Of a DNA stretch of 64,000 nt, positions 1 through 8,755 are shown piece by piece. The stretch is taken from NCBI RefSeq assembly GCF_900100955.1, contig NZ_FNCC01000008.1:372001-436000 (forward strand), given 5' to 3'. The stretch comes from Lentzea fradiae. Its GTDB lineage: Bacteria > Actinomycetota > Actinomycetes > Mycobacteriales > Pseudonocardiaceae. Position numbers and translations under genes: made by a program. Below the pieces are notes generated by a model. That model did no database searches. It was not told the DNA's origin and was given only the letters and a program-made list of their open reading frames with translations. The number at the start of each line of letters is the position of its first letter. The stretch's first letter is position 1.

Positions 1-596
1 CCGGCATCAGCACCAAGTACGTGCTGCGGCTGCGGGTGCGCGGCCGCAAGCGGCACTTCCTCAACCCCTCCAACGCGGGCATCGCGCTCACGCTGGTGCT
101 GTTCCCGTGGGTCGGCATCGCACCGCCGTACCACTTCACCAACGAACCCACCGGCGCCATCGACTGGATCCTGCCGCTGGCCATCCTCGGCGCGGGCACG
201 ATGATCAACGCCAAGCTGACCGGCAAGCTGCCCCTGATCATGGGCTGGGTGCTGGGCTTCGCCGCGCAGGCCGTGCTGCGGTGGGCGTTCTTCGACCACG
301 CCCTGTTCGCGGCGCTGCTGCCGATGACGGGACTGGCGTTCGTGATCTTCACCAACTACATGATCACCGACCCCGGCAGCACGCCGGTGAGCAAGCGCAA
401 CCAGGTGCTCTTCGGCCTGGCCACCGCGTTCACCTACGGGCTCCTGGTGCTCGGCGGCGTCGTGTTCGGCTTCTTCTTCGCGCTGGTGATCGTCTGCATC
501 CTGCGCGGTGCCGTGCTGCTGGTCGTGGAGCAGCGCTCGGTCTCGGCGGACCGTGCGACGGGAAGGGCCTCGCTCGCGGGCGTTGATGGGCGGTGA
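1..596 (+). CDS. UnbU-type enediyne-cassette membrane protein (3' part)
   Basis: The frame is open from the first bases of the window, so the 5' end lies outside; about 198 residues are visible. They are mostly hydrophobic, with about five membrane segments and a FLNPSNAGIAL motif near the start, typical of the RnfD-like UnbU proteins that precede enediyne PKS genes. Those proteins are conserved in enediyne loci but their biochemical role is not settled. The stop overlaps the GTG start of the PKS by 4 bp (GTGA), so the two are translationally coupled. Family assignment rests on the motif, the topology and this neighbour. The last ~25 residues are hydrophilic and low-complexity. Confidence 0.75.
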   Translation, partial: GISTKYVLRLRVRGRKRHFLNPSNAGIALTLVLFPWVGIAPPYHFTNEPTGAIDWILPLAILGAGTMINAKLTGKLPLIMGWVLGFAAQAVLRWAFFDHALFAALLPMTGLAFVIFTNYMITDPGSTPVSKRNQVLFGLATAFTYGLLVLGGVVFGFFFALVIVCILRGAVLLVVEQRSVSADRATGRASLAGVDGR

Positions 597-3500
597 GCAC
601 ACCCAGGATCGCCATCGTCGGCATGGCCTGCCGCTACCCGGACGCCTCGACCCCCGAGGAGCTGTGGCAGACGGTTCTCGGCCGGCGGCGCGCGTTCCGC
701 GCGATCCCGCCGGAACGGCTGGACCTGGCCGACTACGGCGGCGGTCCGTCCGATGTGGACAAGACCGTCGCGCGCAGGGCGGCCGTGCTGCGCAACTGGT
801 CGTTCGACCGGGCGGGGTTCCGCGTTCCCGGAGCGCTGTACCGCGCGGTGGACCCGGCGCACTGGCTCGCCCTCGACACCGCGCACGCCGCTCTCGACGA
901 CGCCGGTGTCCCCGGCGGTGAGGGCGTCGACCGCGACCGCACCGGCGTGTTCATCGGCAACTCGCTGACCGGTGAGTTCAGCCGCGCGTCGCTGCTGCGG
1001 CTGCGCTGGCCGTCGTTGCGGCACGTGGTCGGCGCGGCGCTGGAGGAGTCCGGGGTGGCGGGCGACACCGCCGCCAGGGTCCTCGCGACCGCCGAGCGCG
1101 TGCTGAAGGAACCGTTCCCGGTGCCCGACGACGAGATGCTCGCGGGCGGGCTCAGCAACACGATCGCCGGCCGGGTGTGCAACCACTTCGACTTCCACGG
1201 CGCGGGCTACACCGTCGACGGCGCCTGCTCGTCGAGCCTGCTCGCGGTGATCACCGCCTGCGAGGCGCTGGCCAGAGGCGAGCTCTCGTTCGCGCTCGCG
1301 GGCGGGGTGGACCTGTCGCTGGACCCGTTCGAACTGGTCGGGTTCGCCAGGGTGGGCGCGCTGTCGAGCGGCGAGATGAGGGTGTACGACGCGAAGCCCA
1401 CCGGGTTCCTGCCGGGTGAGGGCTGCGGGATCGTGGCGCTGATGCGCGCGGAGGACGCCGAGGCACGGGGCCTGCGGGTCTACGCGCACCTCGTCGGCTG
1501 GGGCATGTCGTCGGACGGCGCCGGTGGTGTCACCCGGCCCGCCGTCGGCGGCCAGGCCAGGGCGCTGCGCCGCGCCTACGCGCGGGCGGGCCTCAGCCCG
1601 GCGGCCGCGGGGCTGATCGAGGGCCACGGCACGGGTACCGCGGTCGGGGACCAGGTCGAGCTGGAGGCGCTGCTGGCGGTGCGGGGACAGGACTCCCCCG
1701 TCGCCGCGCTGGGCAGCGTCAAGGCCAACATCGGCCACACCAAGGCGGCGGCCGGTGTCGCGGGGCTGATCAAGGCGGCACTCGCGGTCTCGCACCGCGT
1801 GATCCCGCCGATGACCGGCGTGCGCGACCTCCACCCCCTGCTGGCCCGACCGGCCGCCGGTCTGCGGCTGCCGGACGAGCCGGAGCCGTGGACGCACCGC
1901 AACCCGGTCGCCGGCGTGTCCTCGGCGGGGTTCGGCGGGATCAACACGCACGTGGTGCTCGACGCGGGCGTGCGCACGGCGACGGCGAGGAAGGTGCCCC
2001 GCAGGCTCGTGCCCGCGGCACCGGAACCCCCGGCGGGCCTGCCCGAACCGGCCCGCCGGTGGGCGGCGCCGCTGCCGGAGTGGGAACCGTTCCTCATCAC
2101 CGCGGGCGACCTCGCCGAGCTCGACGGCCGCCTCGCCACGCTGAGCGAGCGGTGCGCGGCCATGAGCGAGGCGGAGCTGCACGACCTGGCGGCGACTCTG
2201 ACCGCGCGGCACGACCCGCGGGCCGCTGTGCGGTGCGTCCTCGTGGCCGCCGACCCCGACGGGCTCGCCGCCGCCGCCGTCGCCGCGCGCAAGCGGTTGC
2301 CGGGGTGGGACTCGAACCTGCTGGTCGACGAGACCGCCGGAGTCGTGCTCGGGCGCGGCTCTGGTGTGCGGGTCGGTCTGCTGCTGCCGGGGCAGGCCGC
2401 ACCCGTGCGCGCCTCCCTGGGGCTCCCCGGTGCGCTGCTGCCCACCCCACCGTCCACTCCGGACGGTCTGGTGGCCGGTGCCGCGGACACCGCGGTCGCC
2501 CAGCCCGCCGTGGTGTGGCAGTCCCTGGTCGGCCTGGCGTGGCTGCGGCACCTCGGGTGCGACCCGGTCGCGGCCCTCGGGCACAGCCTCGGTGAGCTGA
2601 CCGCACTGGCCTGGGCCGGTGCGCTGACCGAGGAACAGGTCCTCGGCCTGGCCGCGCACCGCGGCCGGGTGATGGCCGAGCACGGCGCCCCCGGCACCGG
2701 GATGCTCTCGGTGGCGGCGCCGGCGGAGGTCGCGCTCGACCTCGCGGAGAGCACCGAGGCCGTCCTGGCGGCCGAGAACGGGCCGGAGGCCGCGGTGCTC
2801 GCGGGTCCCGGCGCGGCGCTCGACGTGGTGGCCGTGCGGGCGGAGGCGGCAGGTGTCCGCGTCACGAGGCTGCCGGTGTCGCACGGGTTCCACAGCTCGG
2901 CGATGGCGGCCGCGGTGCGGCCGTGGCGCGAGCACCTGGACGAGGTCGGCATCGCCGCACCGGACAAGCCGGTGTTCTCGACGGTGACCGGCACGCGGCT
3001 CGGCGCGTTCGACGACATCGCGGCACTGCTGGTCGAGCAGCTGACCGAGCCGGTGCGGTTCCTGGACGCCGCCCGTGAGCTGGCCGCGCGGTGCGACCTG
3101 CTCGTGGAGGCCGGTCCCGGCACGATGCTCGCCACGCTGGCGGCCCCGCTGGGGGTCCCCGCGGTGAGCCTCGACTGCGGCGGGTCGCCGCGGCGGACCG
3201 CGTTCGCCTCCGCGACCCTCTTCGCCTCCGCGACCGCGAGGCCGCAGGCGTGGTTCGGCGACCGCGCGCACCGGGTCGTCGACCTCGACACCCCGCTCGA
3301 GTTCCTGGCCAACCCGTGCGAGTCGCTGCCCAAGAGCGGGTTCCGGCCGGCGGCGGCCTCGCCGGTCGCGGTTCCCGAGGAGGTGGCGACCCCCGCCGCC
3401 GGGGACACCGACCTGCTCACCGCCGTGCGCGAGTACCTGGCGGACGAGCTGGAGCTGCCGGTCTCGGCGATCACCGACGACACGGTGCTGCTGTCCGACC

Positions 3501-5998
3501 TGCACGTCAACTCGCTGCAGGTCGTGCGCCTGGTCAGCGAGATCGCGGCACGGCACGGCAGGCAGCTCGTGCTCGACGAGTCGCTCGACGGCGTCACCGT
3601 GGGCGCTCTGGTGCGGCAGCTGGAGGACATGCCGCGCGACCAGCAGGACGGACAGGCCGAGCTCACCGGTGTGCGCCCGTGGGTCGGGCTGTTCAGCCAC
3701 CACTGGGTGCCGCTCGTGCCCCCGCCGGAGCGTTCCGCGGGCCACGACCCCGCGGAGCTGGCGGTGGACCTGCCCGGCACCGCGGGCACCGCGGAGATCG
3801 CGCGGCTGCTGCGCGAGGTCGCCGGGAGCGCGCCACGGCGGTTGCTGCTGACGCACGCCGGGCACCCGGCCGCGGCGGCGGTGGGCAGGGCGGTCTCGGC
3901 CGAGGTCCCGGGGTGCGCCGTGACGGTGCTGGACGCACCGCCCGGCGAGAACGCCGCGGCCGTGACCTCGGCCGCCTCCGTCCGGCCCTCCTCCGGGTAC
4001 GCGGAGCTCCGCGTGCGCGGGGGAGTGGTCGAACGGCTGGTGACGCGGCCGCACGCCGGTGCGCCCGGAACGGCGGCGCTGCCGCTTTCGGCCGGAGACG
4101 TGTGCCTGGTCAGCGGCGGGGCCACCGGCATCACCGCGCGCTGTGCCGCCGCGCTCGCGCAGGAGACCGGCGCCCAGCTGGTCGTGCTGGGCAGGCGGCC
4201 CGCGGACGACCCGGAGGTGGCCGCGGCGGTGGCGGCGCTCGGCGCCGACTACCTCAGCTGCGACCTGACCGACCCGGCGGCCGTGCGGGCGGCGGTGCGC
4301 GAGGCGTCCCGCTTCGGTCCCGTGCGCGGTCTTCTGCACGGCGCCGGCGTCAACCAGCCGCGGCGGCTGGCCGAGGTGGGCGAGGAGGGTCTCGCCGCCA
4401 CGGTCATGCCGAAGGTGGACGGGCTGCGGGCACTGCTCTCCGCCGTCGAGGACGTGCAGCCGGGTGAGGAGCTGCGGCTGGTGGTCGCCTTCGGGTCGAT
4501 CATCGGCAGGCAGGGTCTCGCCGGGCAGTCCGAGTACTGCGTGGCGAACGACTGGATGCGCGTCGAGCTGGAGGGCTGGGCGCGGCGCAACCCGCGCTGC
4601 CGCACGCACCTGCTGGAGTGGTCGGCGTGGTCCGACGTCGGCATGGCCGACCGGATGCAGGTCACCACGCAGCTGAGCAGGCGCGGGCTCGCGCTCGTCG
4701 ACCCGGGACAGGGTGTGACGGCGATGCTCGACGCGCTCACCGACCCGAGCGCTCCGGTGACCCTGCTCGTCGCGGGCCGCTTCCCGGCGTCGGCGACGTT
4801 GCGGGTCGAGCCGGAGCACCACCCGTCGCCCGCGGGGCTGCGGTTCGCCGAGGAGCTGCGGAGCTGGGTGCCGGGGGTGGAGACCATCGCGGAGGCGACG
4901 CTCAACACCGGCACCGACCCCTACCTCGCCGACCACCGGGTGTCCGGGGTGCTGGTGCTGCCCGCCGTGATCGGCGCGGAGGCGATGGCCCAGACCGCGG
5001 CCCTCACGACCGGGCCGCGCGGCTCGTGGACGTTCCGCGACCTCCGGCTGCTCCGGCCGGTGACCGTGGGCGACCGGTCCGACCGGGTCGTCCGGGTGGC
5101 GGCGCTGGCCCGGCGCGACCGGCAGGTGGACCTGTCCGTGCGCCAGGACGGCGACGGCTTCGGTGCTGAGCACTTCAGCGCGAGCATCGTGCCCTCCGCG
5201 CCACCACCGGCCCGCCGGGCGGCGGTCGAGGCCGTGCCCGCTGGAGGTGCCCACCACGCCTACGGGTCCGTGCTGTTCCACAGTGGACGGTTCCGGCGCG
5301 TGGTGCGGTACGACGTGCTTTCCGCGTTCACGGTCACGGCCTGGGTCCACGCCCGGGAGGACACGTGGTTCGCCGAGTACCACGGCTCCCGCCTGCTTCT
5401 CGGCGATCCCGCGGCGCACGACGCCACCATCCACGCGTTGCTCCCGTGCGTGCCCCACAAGCGCGCGTTGCCCGTGGAGGTGGAGGAGCTCAACATCTGG
5501 CGCAAGCCGAAGGGGATGCTCCTGGTGCACGCGGTCGAGACGTGGCACTCGGCGGACGAGTTCCTCTTCGACGTCGACCTCGTGCAACCGGACGGCCTGC
5601 CCGTCGCCCGGTGGACCGGGTTGCGGCTGAAGGTGGTGGGGGACAACGACCTCGCCACGCCGCTGTCGTGGGACCACGTCGGGCCCTGGCTCAGCCGCCG
5701 GTTGGTCGAGTGCGGCTGGGCGCACCGGATCGAGCTGTGGAACGACGGCGACCAGCTGGTCGCCGACCGCTCGGCCGGCCTGCACGTCGTGATGGGGGAC
5801 GAGGACCCCGCGGCGGTGGCGGGACGGGCGCTCGCCCGGCTGGGAGCGTCCGGTCCCGTGGTGTTCGACGAGTTCACCGAGGACGGCCTGGTGTCCGGTG
5901 TCGTCCGCGGGATCCGGGTGGTCGTCGCCAGGACGGTGACGGACTCCGGACCCGTGACGGTGGCACTGGCTTTCGTTGAGGAGCACGACTATGCCTGA
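593..5998 (+). CDS. pksE: Iterative enediyne polyketide synthase (KS-AT-ACP-KR-DH)
   Basis: This 1801-residue synthase should build the linear polyene precursor of an enediyne core by iterative malonyl extension. KS covers about 1-450, with Cys212 in DGACSSSLL and His345 in GHGTGT. The AT-like domain follows, with GHSLGE (Ser665). The single internal ACP has the phosphopantetheine Ser974 in DLHVNSLQV, the enediyne-type ACP motif. KR has Tyr1315 in QSEYCVAND. DH starts near 1440 with His1448 in ADHRVSG. Family members usually end in a phosphopantetheinyl transferase domain and exceed 1900 residues. Here only ~110 residues follow DH, and I see no PPTase signature in them. The GTG start overlaps the upstream stop, and the 3' end overlaps the thioesterase gene by 8 bp. 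Confidence 0.9.
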   Translation: MSTPRIAIVGMACRYPDASTPEELWQTVLGRRRAFRAIPPERLDLADYGGGPSDVDKTVARRAAVLRNWSFDRAGFRVPGALYRAVDPAHWLALDTAHAALDDAGVPGGEGVDRDRTGVFIGNSLTGEFSRASLLRLRWPSLRHVVGAALEESGVAGDTAARVLATAERVLKEPFPVPDDEMLAGGLSNTIAGRVCNHFDFHGAGYTVDGACSSSLLAVITACEALARGELSFALAGGVDLSLDPFELVGFARVGALSSGEMRVYDAKPTGFLPGEGCGIVALMRAEDAEARGLRVYAHLVGWGMSSDGAGGVTRPAVGGQARALRRAYARAGLSPAAAGLIEGHGTGTAVGDQVELEALLAVRGQDSPVAALGSVKANIGHTKAAAGVAGLIKAALAVSHRVIPPMTGVRDLHPLLARPAAGLRLPDEPEPWTHRNPVAGVSSAGFGGINTHVVLDAGVRTATARKVPRRLVPAAPEPPAGLPEPARRWAAPLPEWEPFLITAGDLAELDGRLATLSERCAAMSEAELHDLAATLTARHDPRAAVRCVLVAADPDGLAAAAVAARKRLPGWDSNLLVDETAGVVLGRGSGVRVGLLLPGQAAPVRASLGLPGALLPTPPSTPDGLVAGAADTAVAQPAVVWQSLVGLAWLRHLGCDPVAALGHSLGELTALAWAGALTEEQVLGLAAHRGRVMAEHGAPGTGMLSVAAPAEVALDLAESTEAVLAAENGPEAAVLAGPGAALDVVAVRAEAAGVRVTRLPVSHGFHSSAMAAAVRPWREHLDEVGIAAPDKPVFSTVTGTRLGAFDDIAALLVEQLTEPVRFLDAARELAARCDLLVEAGPGTMLATLAAPLGVPAVSLDCGGSPRRTAFASATLFASATARPQAWFGDRAHRVVDLDTPLEFLANPCESLPKSGFRPAAASPVAVPEEVATPAAGDTDLLTAVREYLADELELPVSAITDDTVLLSDLHVNSLQVVRLVSEIAARHGRQLVLDESLDGVTVGALVRQLEDMPRDQQDGQAELTGVRPWVGLFSHHWVPLVPPPERSAGHDPAELAVDLPGTAGTAEIARLLREVAGSAPRRLLLTHAGHPAAAAVGRAVSAEVPGCAVTVLDAPPGENAAAVTSAASVRPSSGYAELRVRGGVVERLVTRPHAGAPGTAALPLSAGDVCLVSGGATGITARCAAALAQETGAQLVVLGRRPADDPEVAAAVAALGADYLSCDLTDPAAVRAAVREASRFGPVRGLLHGAGVNQPRRLAEVGEEGLAATVMPKVDGLRALLSAVEDVQPGEELRLVVAFGSIIGRQGLAGQSEYCVANDWMRVELEGWARRNPRCRTHLLEWSAWSDVGMADRMQVTTQLSRRGLALVDPGQGVTAMLDALTDPSAPVTLLVAGRFPASATLRVEPEHHPSPAGLRFAEELRSWVPGVETIAEATLNTGTDPYLADHRVSGVLVLPAVIGAEAMAQTAALTTGPRGSWTFRDLRLLRPVTVGDRSDRVVRVAALARRDRQVDLSVRQDGDGFGAEHFSASIVPSAPPPARRAAVEAVPAGGAHHAYGSVLFHSGRFRRVVRYDVLSAFTVTAWVHAREDTWFAEYHGSRLLLGDPAAHDATIHALLPCVPHKRALPVEVEELNIWRKPKGMLLVHAVETWHSADEFLFDVDLVQPDGLPVARWTGLRLKVVGDNDLATPLSWDHVGPWLSRRLVECGWAHRIELWNDGDQLVADRSAGLHVVMGDEDPAAVAGRALARLGASGPVVFDEFTEDGLVSGVVRGIRVVVARTVTDSGPVTVALAFVEEHDYA

Positions 5999-6407
5999 GC
6001 ACTACGTCCACCGGCACGTGGTGACGCTGGACGAGACGAACCTCGTGGGCAACGTCTACTTCGCGCATTACCTGCGCTGGCAAGGACATTGCCGCGAGCA
6101 CTTCCTGGCCGACCACGCGCCAGGTGTGCTCGGCAGCCTCACTTCGGGAGAGCTGGCGATGGTCACCGTGTCCTGCCGGATGGACTACTTCGCGGAGTGC
6201 TTCGCCCTGGAGGAGATCGACGTCCTGATGTCCCTGTCCCGCGCCGCGGGCAACAGGATCGTGATGGACTTCGAGTTCCGCCGCGGCGAGGCTGTGGTCG
6301 CGCGCGGCGCGCAGACCGTCGCGTGCATGCGCAGGACGGCGGACGGCGTGGCACCCGTGGAGGTGCCCGCCGAGCTGGCCTCCGCCCTGGCCGCCTACTC
6401 GGCCTGA
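5991..6407 (+). CDS. Enediyne hot-dog thioesterase (CalE7/SgcE10/DynE7 type)
   Basis: This 138-residue single-domain hot-dog-fold thioesterase should release the polyene from the PKS ACP, as CalE7, SgcE10 and DynE7 do. The N-terminal signature DETNLVGNVYFAHYLRWQG is characteristic of the family and carries the conserved Asn/Tyr/Arg region of its active site. I chose the ATG at 5991 because GAGGAG lies 7 bp upstream; a TTG at 5976 is in frame but badly placed. It overlaps the last 8 bp of the PKS gene. With UnbU and PksE it forms the minimal enediyne cassette. The next gene is convergent, so the cassette operon ends here. Confidence 0.92.
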   Translation: MPEHYVHRHVVTLDETNLVGNVYFAHYLRWQGHCREHFLADHAPGVLGSLTSGELAMVTVSCRMDYFAECFALEEIDVLMSLSRAAGNRIVMDFEFRRGEAVVARGAQTVACMRRTADGVAPVEVPAELASALAAYSA

Positions 6408-6503
6408 GCCCTCCGCCAGAGTTTCTGTCCCTTCCCGCCCCACACCCGCCCGCGCGTCACCCACCCAGGCGGTCCCGCCTGCGCTGCGTGACGTGGCTTG
6501 GGA

Positions 6504-6550
6504 ACGCGGGGGCCCTACGTCTCCGTACATGGGACGTAGGGCCCCCGCGT
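6504..6550. terminator. Perfect 18-bp inverted repeat, likely bidirectional terminator
   Basis: The arms ACGCGGGGGCCCTACGTC (6504-6521) and its exact complement (6533-6550) enclose an 11-nt loop. The hairpin lies in the 292-bp gap between the convergent thioesterase and SnoaL-like genes. There is no T-tract, which is common for actinobacterial terminators. The rest of the gap shows no coding potential. Confidence 0.75.
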
Positions 6551-6699
6551 ACTACACGGGAAACACGAAAGAGAGTCGCGAGCTGGGTGGGGTGTTACGG
6601 ATAGCAGTGCTGGAAGCGTGCTTGGGCCGAGTAGGCGGTACGCGCGTGTGGTCGCGGCGCCGGGTGCCGGAGAGGTGTCCGGTCGCCGCGACGGGTGTG

Positions 6700-7128
6700 T
6701 CAGGCCCCCAGTTGGTGGGCCATGCTCAGCGCGTCGTAGTACACCGTGCAGCTGGCGATCCGGCCCGAGCGGAACCGCAGCACCTCGCAGCCGCGGACGT
6801 CGAGGCGGCGTCCGGTGGCGGGGTACGTCGTGCCGTCCGGCATGGTGAGCACGCCCGTGTGCGTGCCGTGGTTGCGGACCTCCGCGACGACCACGTCGCC
6901 GTCCTGGTGCAGCGCCAGCACTTCGGCCACGGCGTCCGGCAACCCGGCCCGGCTGCGGCGCATCCAGTCGCGGAACCCGTCGTGCCCGCGGATCGACTCA
7001 CCGGTCGCCATGTCGTGGAGCTCGTAGTCCACGTCGAGGAGCCCGACCACTCCCTCCACGTCGTTCTCCGTGAAGTACCGGTACATCGTCCGCGCCGTGT
7101 GCGCGTGGGCCTGAGATGGTGTTGTCAT
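6700..7128 (-). CDS. SnoaL/NTF2-like protein, copy 1
   Basis: This 142-residue protein has the SnoaL-like NTF2 fold pattern: an N-terminal MYRYFTENDVEGVVGLLD helix pair, a GHDGFRDWMR segment, and a strand-rich C-terminal half ending in GRIASCTVYYDALSMAHQLGA. Members include polyketide cyclases and non-catalytic ligand binders. NTF2-like proteins such as SgcJ and NCS-Orf16 are known from enediyne clusters, so a role in handling the polyene is possible, but that is inference. The start is the ATG at 7128; longer in-frame extensions lack coding character. It is related to the protein at 16702-17214. The 151-bp gap to the divergent SRPBCC gene holds both promoters. Confidence 0.8.
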   Translation of the reverse strand: MTTPSQAHAHTARTMYRYFTENDVEGVVGLLDVDYELHDMATGESIRGHDGFRDWMRRSRAGLPDAVAEVLALHQDGDVVVAEVRNHGTHTGVLTMPDGTTYPATGRRLDVRGCEVLRFRSGRIASCTVYYDALSMAHQLGA

Positions 7129-7279
7129 GGCGTGGTTCCCGTCTGCCGCACGGTGGTCACCTTCCGGTGTACCGCCGGTGGCGCGCGCCCTCCTCTCGCA
7201 GGTTGCCGCATCTTCGCCGGTGGTCGAAAGGCGTCTTCCATCGACGGAGCATGGAGGTGGATGACGGGAGGTGCCTGCG

Positions 7280-8131
7280 ATGGCAGACAAGGTGTTCGTG
7301 AAGGCGATGGTGTTCGCCCCCGCTCCGGCGGTGTACCGGGCGATGACGACCGGGGTGTCGCTGAGCACGTGGTTCGCCGAGCACGTCGACGTCCGGCTGG
7401 ACGACGGCAGGTTCGAGTTCTGGGGCAAGCACACGCCGTTCGGGGACGTGCCGCGGCAGACGAACGTGTCGGCGGAGCCCGGTGTGAGACTGCGCTTCGA
7501 CTGGGAGATCGAGGGCATGAGCACCGCGGTCGAGATGTCGGTGCACGGCACGGCTCGCGGTGACACGACGGTGTCGGTGCGCCACGAGCCCGTGCCGTTC
7601 TGGGGTTTCGACAAGGCGAGCATGAACGACTTCTGGGGGATCGCGGTCGGCAACCTCGCCAACTTCACCGAGGGGCGGACCCTCGCGCCGCGTCCGGACT
7701 ACACGGTTCCCTGCGAGGACACGGCTTTCGCGACGATCGTGGTCGACAGGAGCCCCGAGGACGTGTTCCCCGTGCTGCTCGACCCGGCCCTGATCGACAG
7801 GTGGCTGCCGGCGGAGTCGGTGGTGGAACCGTGGGAGGGCGGGCGTTACGAGTTCGGCTGGGACCACGGCCCGGTGACGGTGGTCGGCATCGACGCGCCG
7901 AACCGGCTGAGCTACACCTGGCACAACGACGGCTGGCCGGACACCCTCGTGAGCTGGGAGCTGGACGAGGAGCCCGGCGAGGGGACGCGGATCAGCCTGC
8001 GCCACAGCGGTTTCGTCGACGGGCGCCCGTCCGACGGCTACCAGCTCGGCTGGCAGAACCTGCTGATCAACCTGCAGCGCATGGTGGAGATCGGCGAACG
8101 GTGGGAGGCGCCGCGGTGGCGGCACCGGTGA
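7280..8131 (+). CDS. Tandem SRPBCC/AHSA1-domain protein, candidate self-resistance
   Basis: The 283 residues contain two SRPBCC (START-like) domains in tandem, about 1-135 and 145-275. The second has the AHSA1-type pattern RWLPAESVVEPWEGGRYEF followed by ISLRHSGF and a WQNLLINLQRMVE helix. These domains bind hydrophobic ligands in a deep pocket. The calicheamicin self-sacrifice protein CalC belongs to the same superfamily, and this gene lies 0.9 kb from the enediyne cassette, so enediyne self-resistance is a reasonable inference without direct proof. I chose ATG 7280 because GGGAGG at 7265-7270 precedes it by 9 bp; the GTG at 7271 abuts that ribosome-binding site. Confidence 0.8.
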   Translation: MADKVFVKAMVFAPAPAVYRAMTTGVSLSTWFAEHVDVRLDDGRFEFWGKHTPFGDVPRQTNVSAEPGVRLRFDWEIEGMSTAVEMSVHGTARGDTTVSVRHEPVPFWGFDKASMNDFWGIAVGNLANFTEGRTLAPRPDYTVPCEDTAFATIVVDRSPEDVFPVLLDPALIDRWLPAESVVEPWEGGRYEFGWDHGPVTVVGIDAPNRLSYTWHNDGWPDTLVSWELDEEPGEGTRISLRHSGFVDGRPSDGYQLGWQNLLINLQRMVEIGERWEAPRWRHR

Positions 8132-8135
8132 GGAG

Positions 8136-8651
8136 TCAGTGTCCCGGCAGCCAGCCGAGCGAGGCGGCCATCGTCCGCATGGTCTCGTTCATGTTGTGCC
8201 GCAACACGGTGCGCCGGAACTCGTAGAGGGCGTCGGCGTGGTCGGGCTGGGTCTCCATCGCGGTCACGAGGTGGCTGCCGCCCGGCCCGTGCCGGAACGT
8301 CTGCGTGATCAGGGTTCCCCCGCCCGGACGCGCGGTGAGCCGGTAGCGCCACGTGGAGGAGGGCAGCAGCGGGTCGTCGGAGAAGCCGACGACGATCCAG
8401 GAGAAGGTCTCCGGCCTGCTGACCTCGACCACCTCGCAGGTCACGTCCCACTCCCAGTCGCCCGCCCTGTTGCGCGCGTGGAAGCGCGCGCCCGGCTCGG
8501 GACCGTTCGCGCCGCCGGTCCAGCTGACCCGCACGCACTCCGGGCTCCACTGGGGTACGCGGGTCGGGTCGGCGATCGCGTCGAAGACCTCGGTGGCGGG
8601 AGCGTCGACTTCGAGTTCGACTGTCACGGCGAGAGCGGTCACGTCTTCCAC
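8136..8651 (-). CDS. SRPBCC-family protein
   Basis: This 171-residue single SRPBCC domain has VTVELEVDAPATEVFDAIAD at the start, then a strand set containing PQWSPEC, RFHARNRAGDWEWDVTCEV and STWRYRLTARPGGGTLITQ, and a long C-terminal helix. It resembles the polyketide cyclase/dehydrase-lipid transport subgroup. The GTG at 8651 is chosen because GGAGG lies 7 bp upstream; the ATG 69 bp earlier lacks a ribosome-binding site and adds unlike sequence. It is convergent with the tandem SRPBCC gene, with only 4 bp between the stops, and divergent from the kinase at 8756. Ligand unknown. Confidence 0.8.
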   Translation of the reverse strand: MEDVTALAVTVELEVDAPATEVFDAIADPTRVPQWSPECVRVSWTGGANGPEPGARFHARNRAGDWEWDVTCEVVEVSRPETFSWIVVGFSDDPLLPSSTWRYRLTARPGGGTLITQTFRHGPGGSHLVTAMETQPDHADALYEFRRTVLRHNMNETMRTMAASLGWLPGH

Positions 8652-8715
8652 GGGCGCACCTCCGGGTCGATGGATCTCCCCGCAGGCTAACGCAAACGCG
8701 ATCCGCGCAAGCTGA

Positions 8716-8748
8716 GACAAGTGTTGTCCTGTCCTGGGGTCCTATAAC
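8716..8748 (+). promoter_or_regulatory. Putative -10 box and operator; leaderless start of the kinase gene
   Basis: TATAAC at 8743-8748 ends 7 bp before the ATG at 8756, and no Shine-Dalgarno sequence precedes that ATG, so a leaderless transcript is likely. Just upstream is a perfect inverted repeat GACAA-GTG-TTGTC (8716-8728), suitable as a repressor site. It lies in the 104-bp divergent gap with the SRPBCC gene. Confidence 0.4.
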
Positions 8749-8755
8749 CGTAGGC

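Noticed and set aside
434-5986. 1850-codon open frame on the minus strand opposite the enediyne PKS
   Set aside because: It is rich in Arg, His, Gly and Pro with no domain motifs and exactly shadows the PKS; this is the usual GC-skew artefact.
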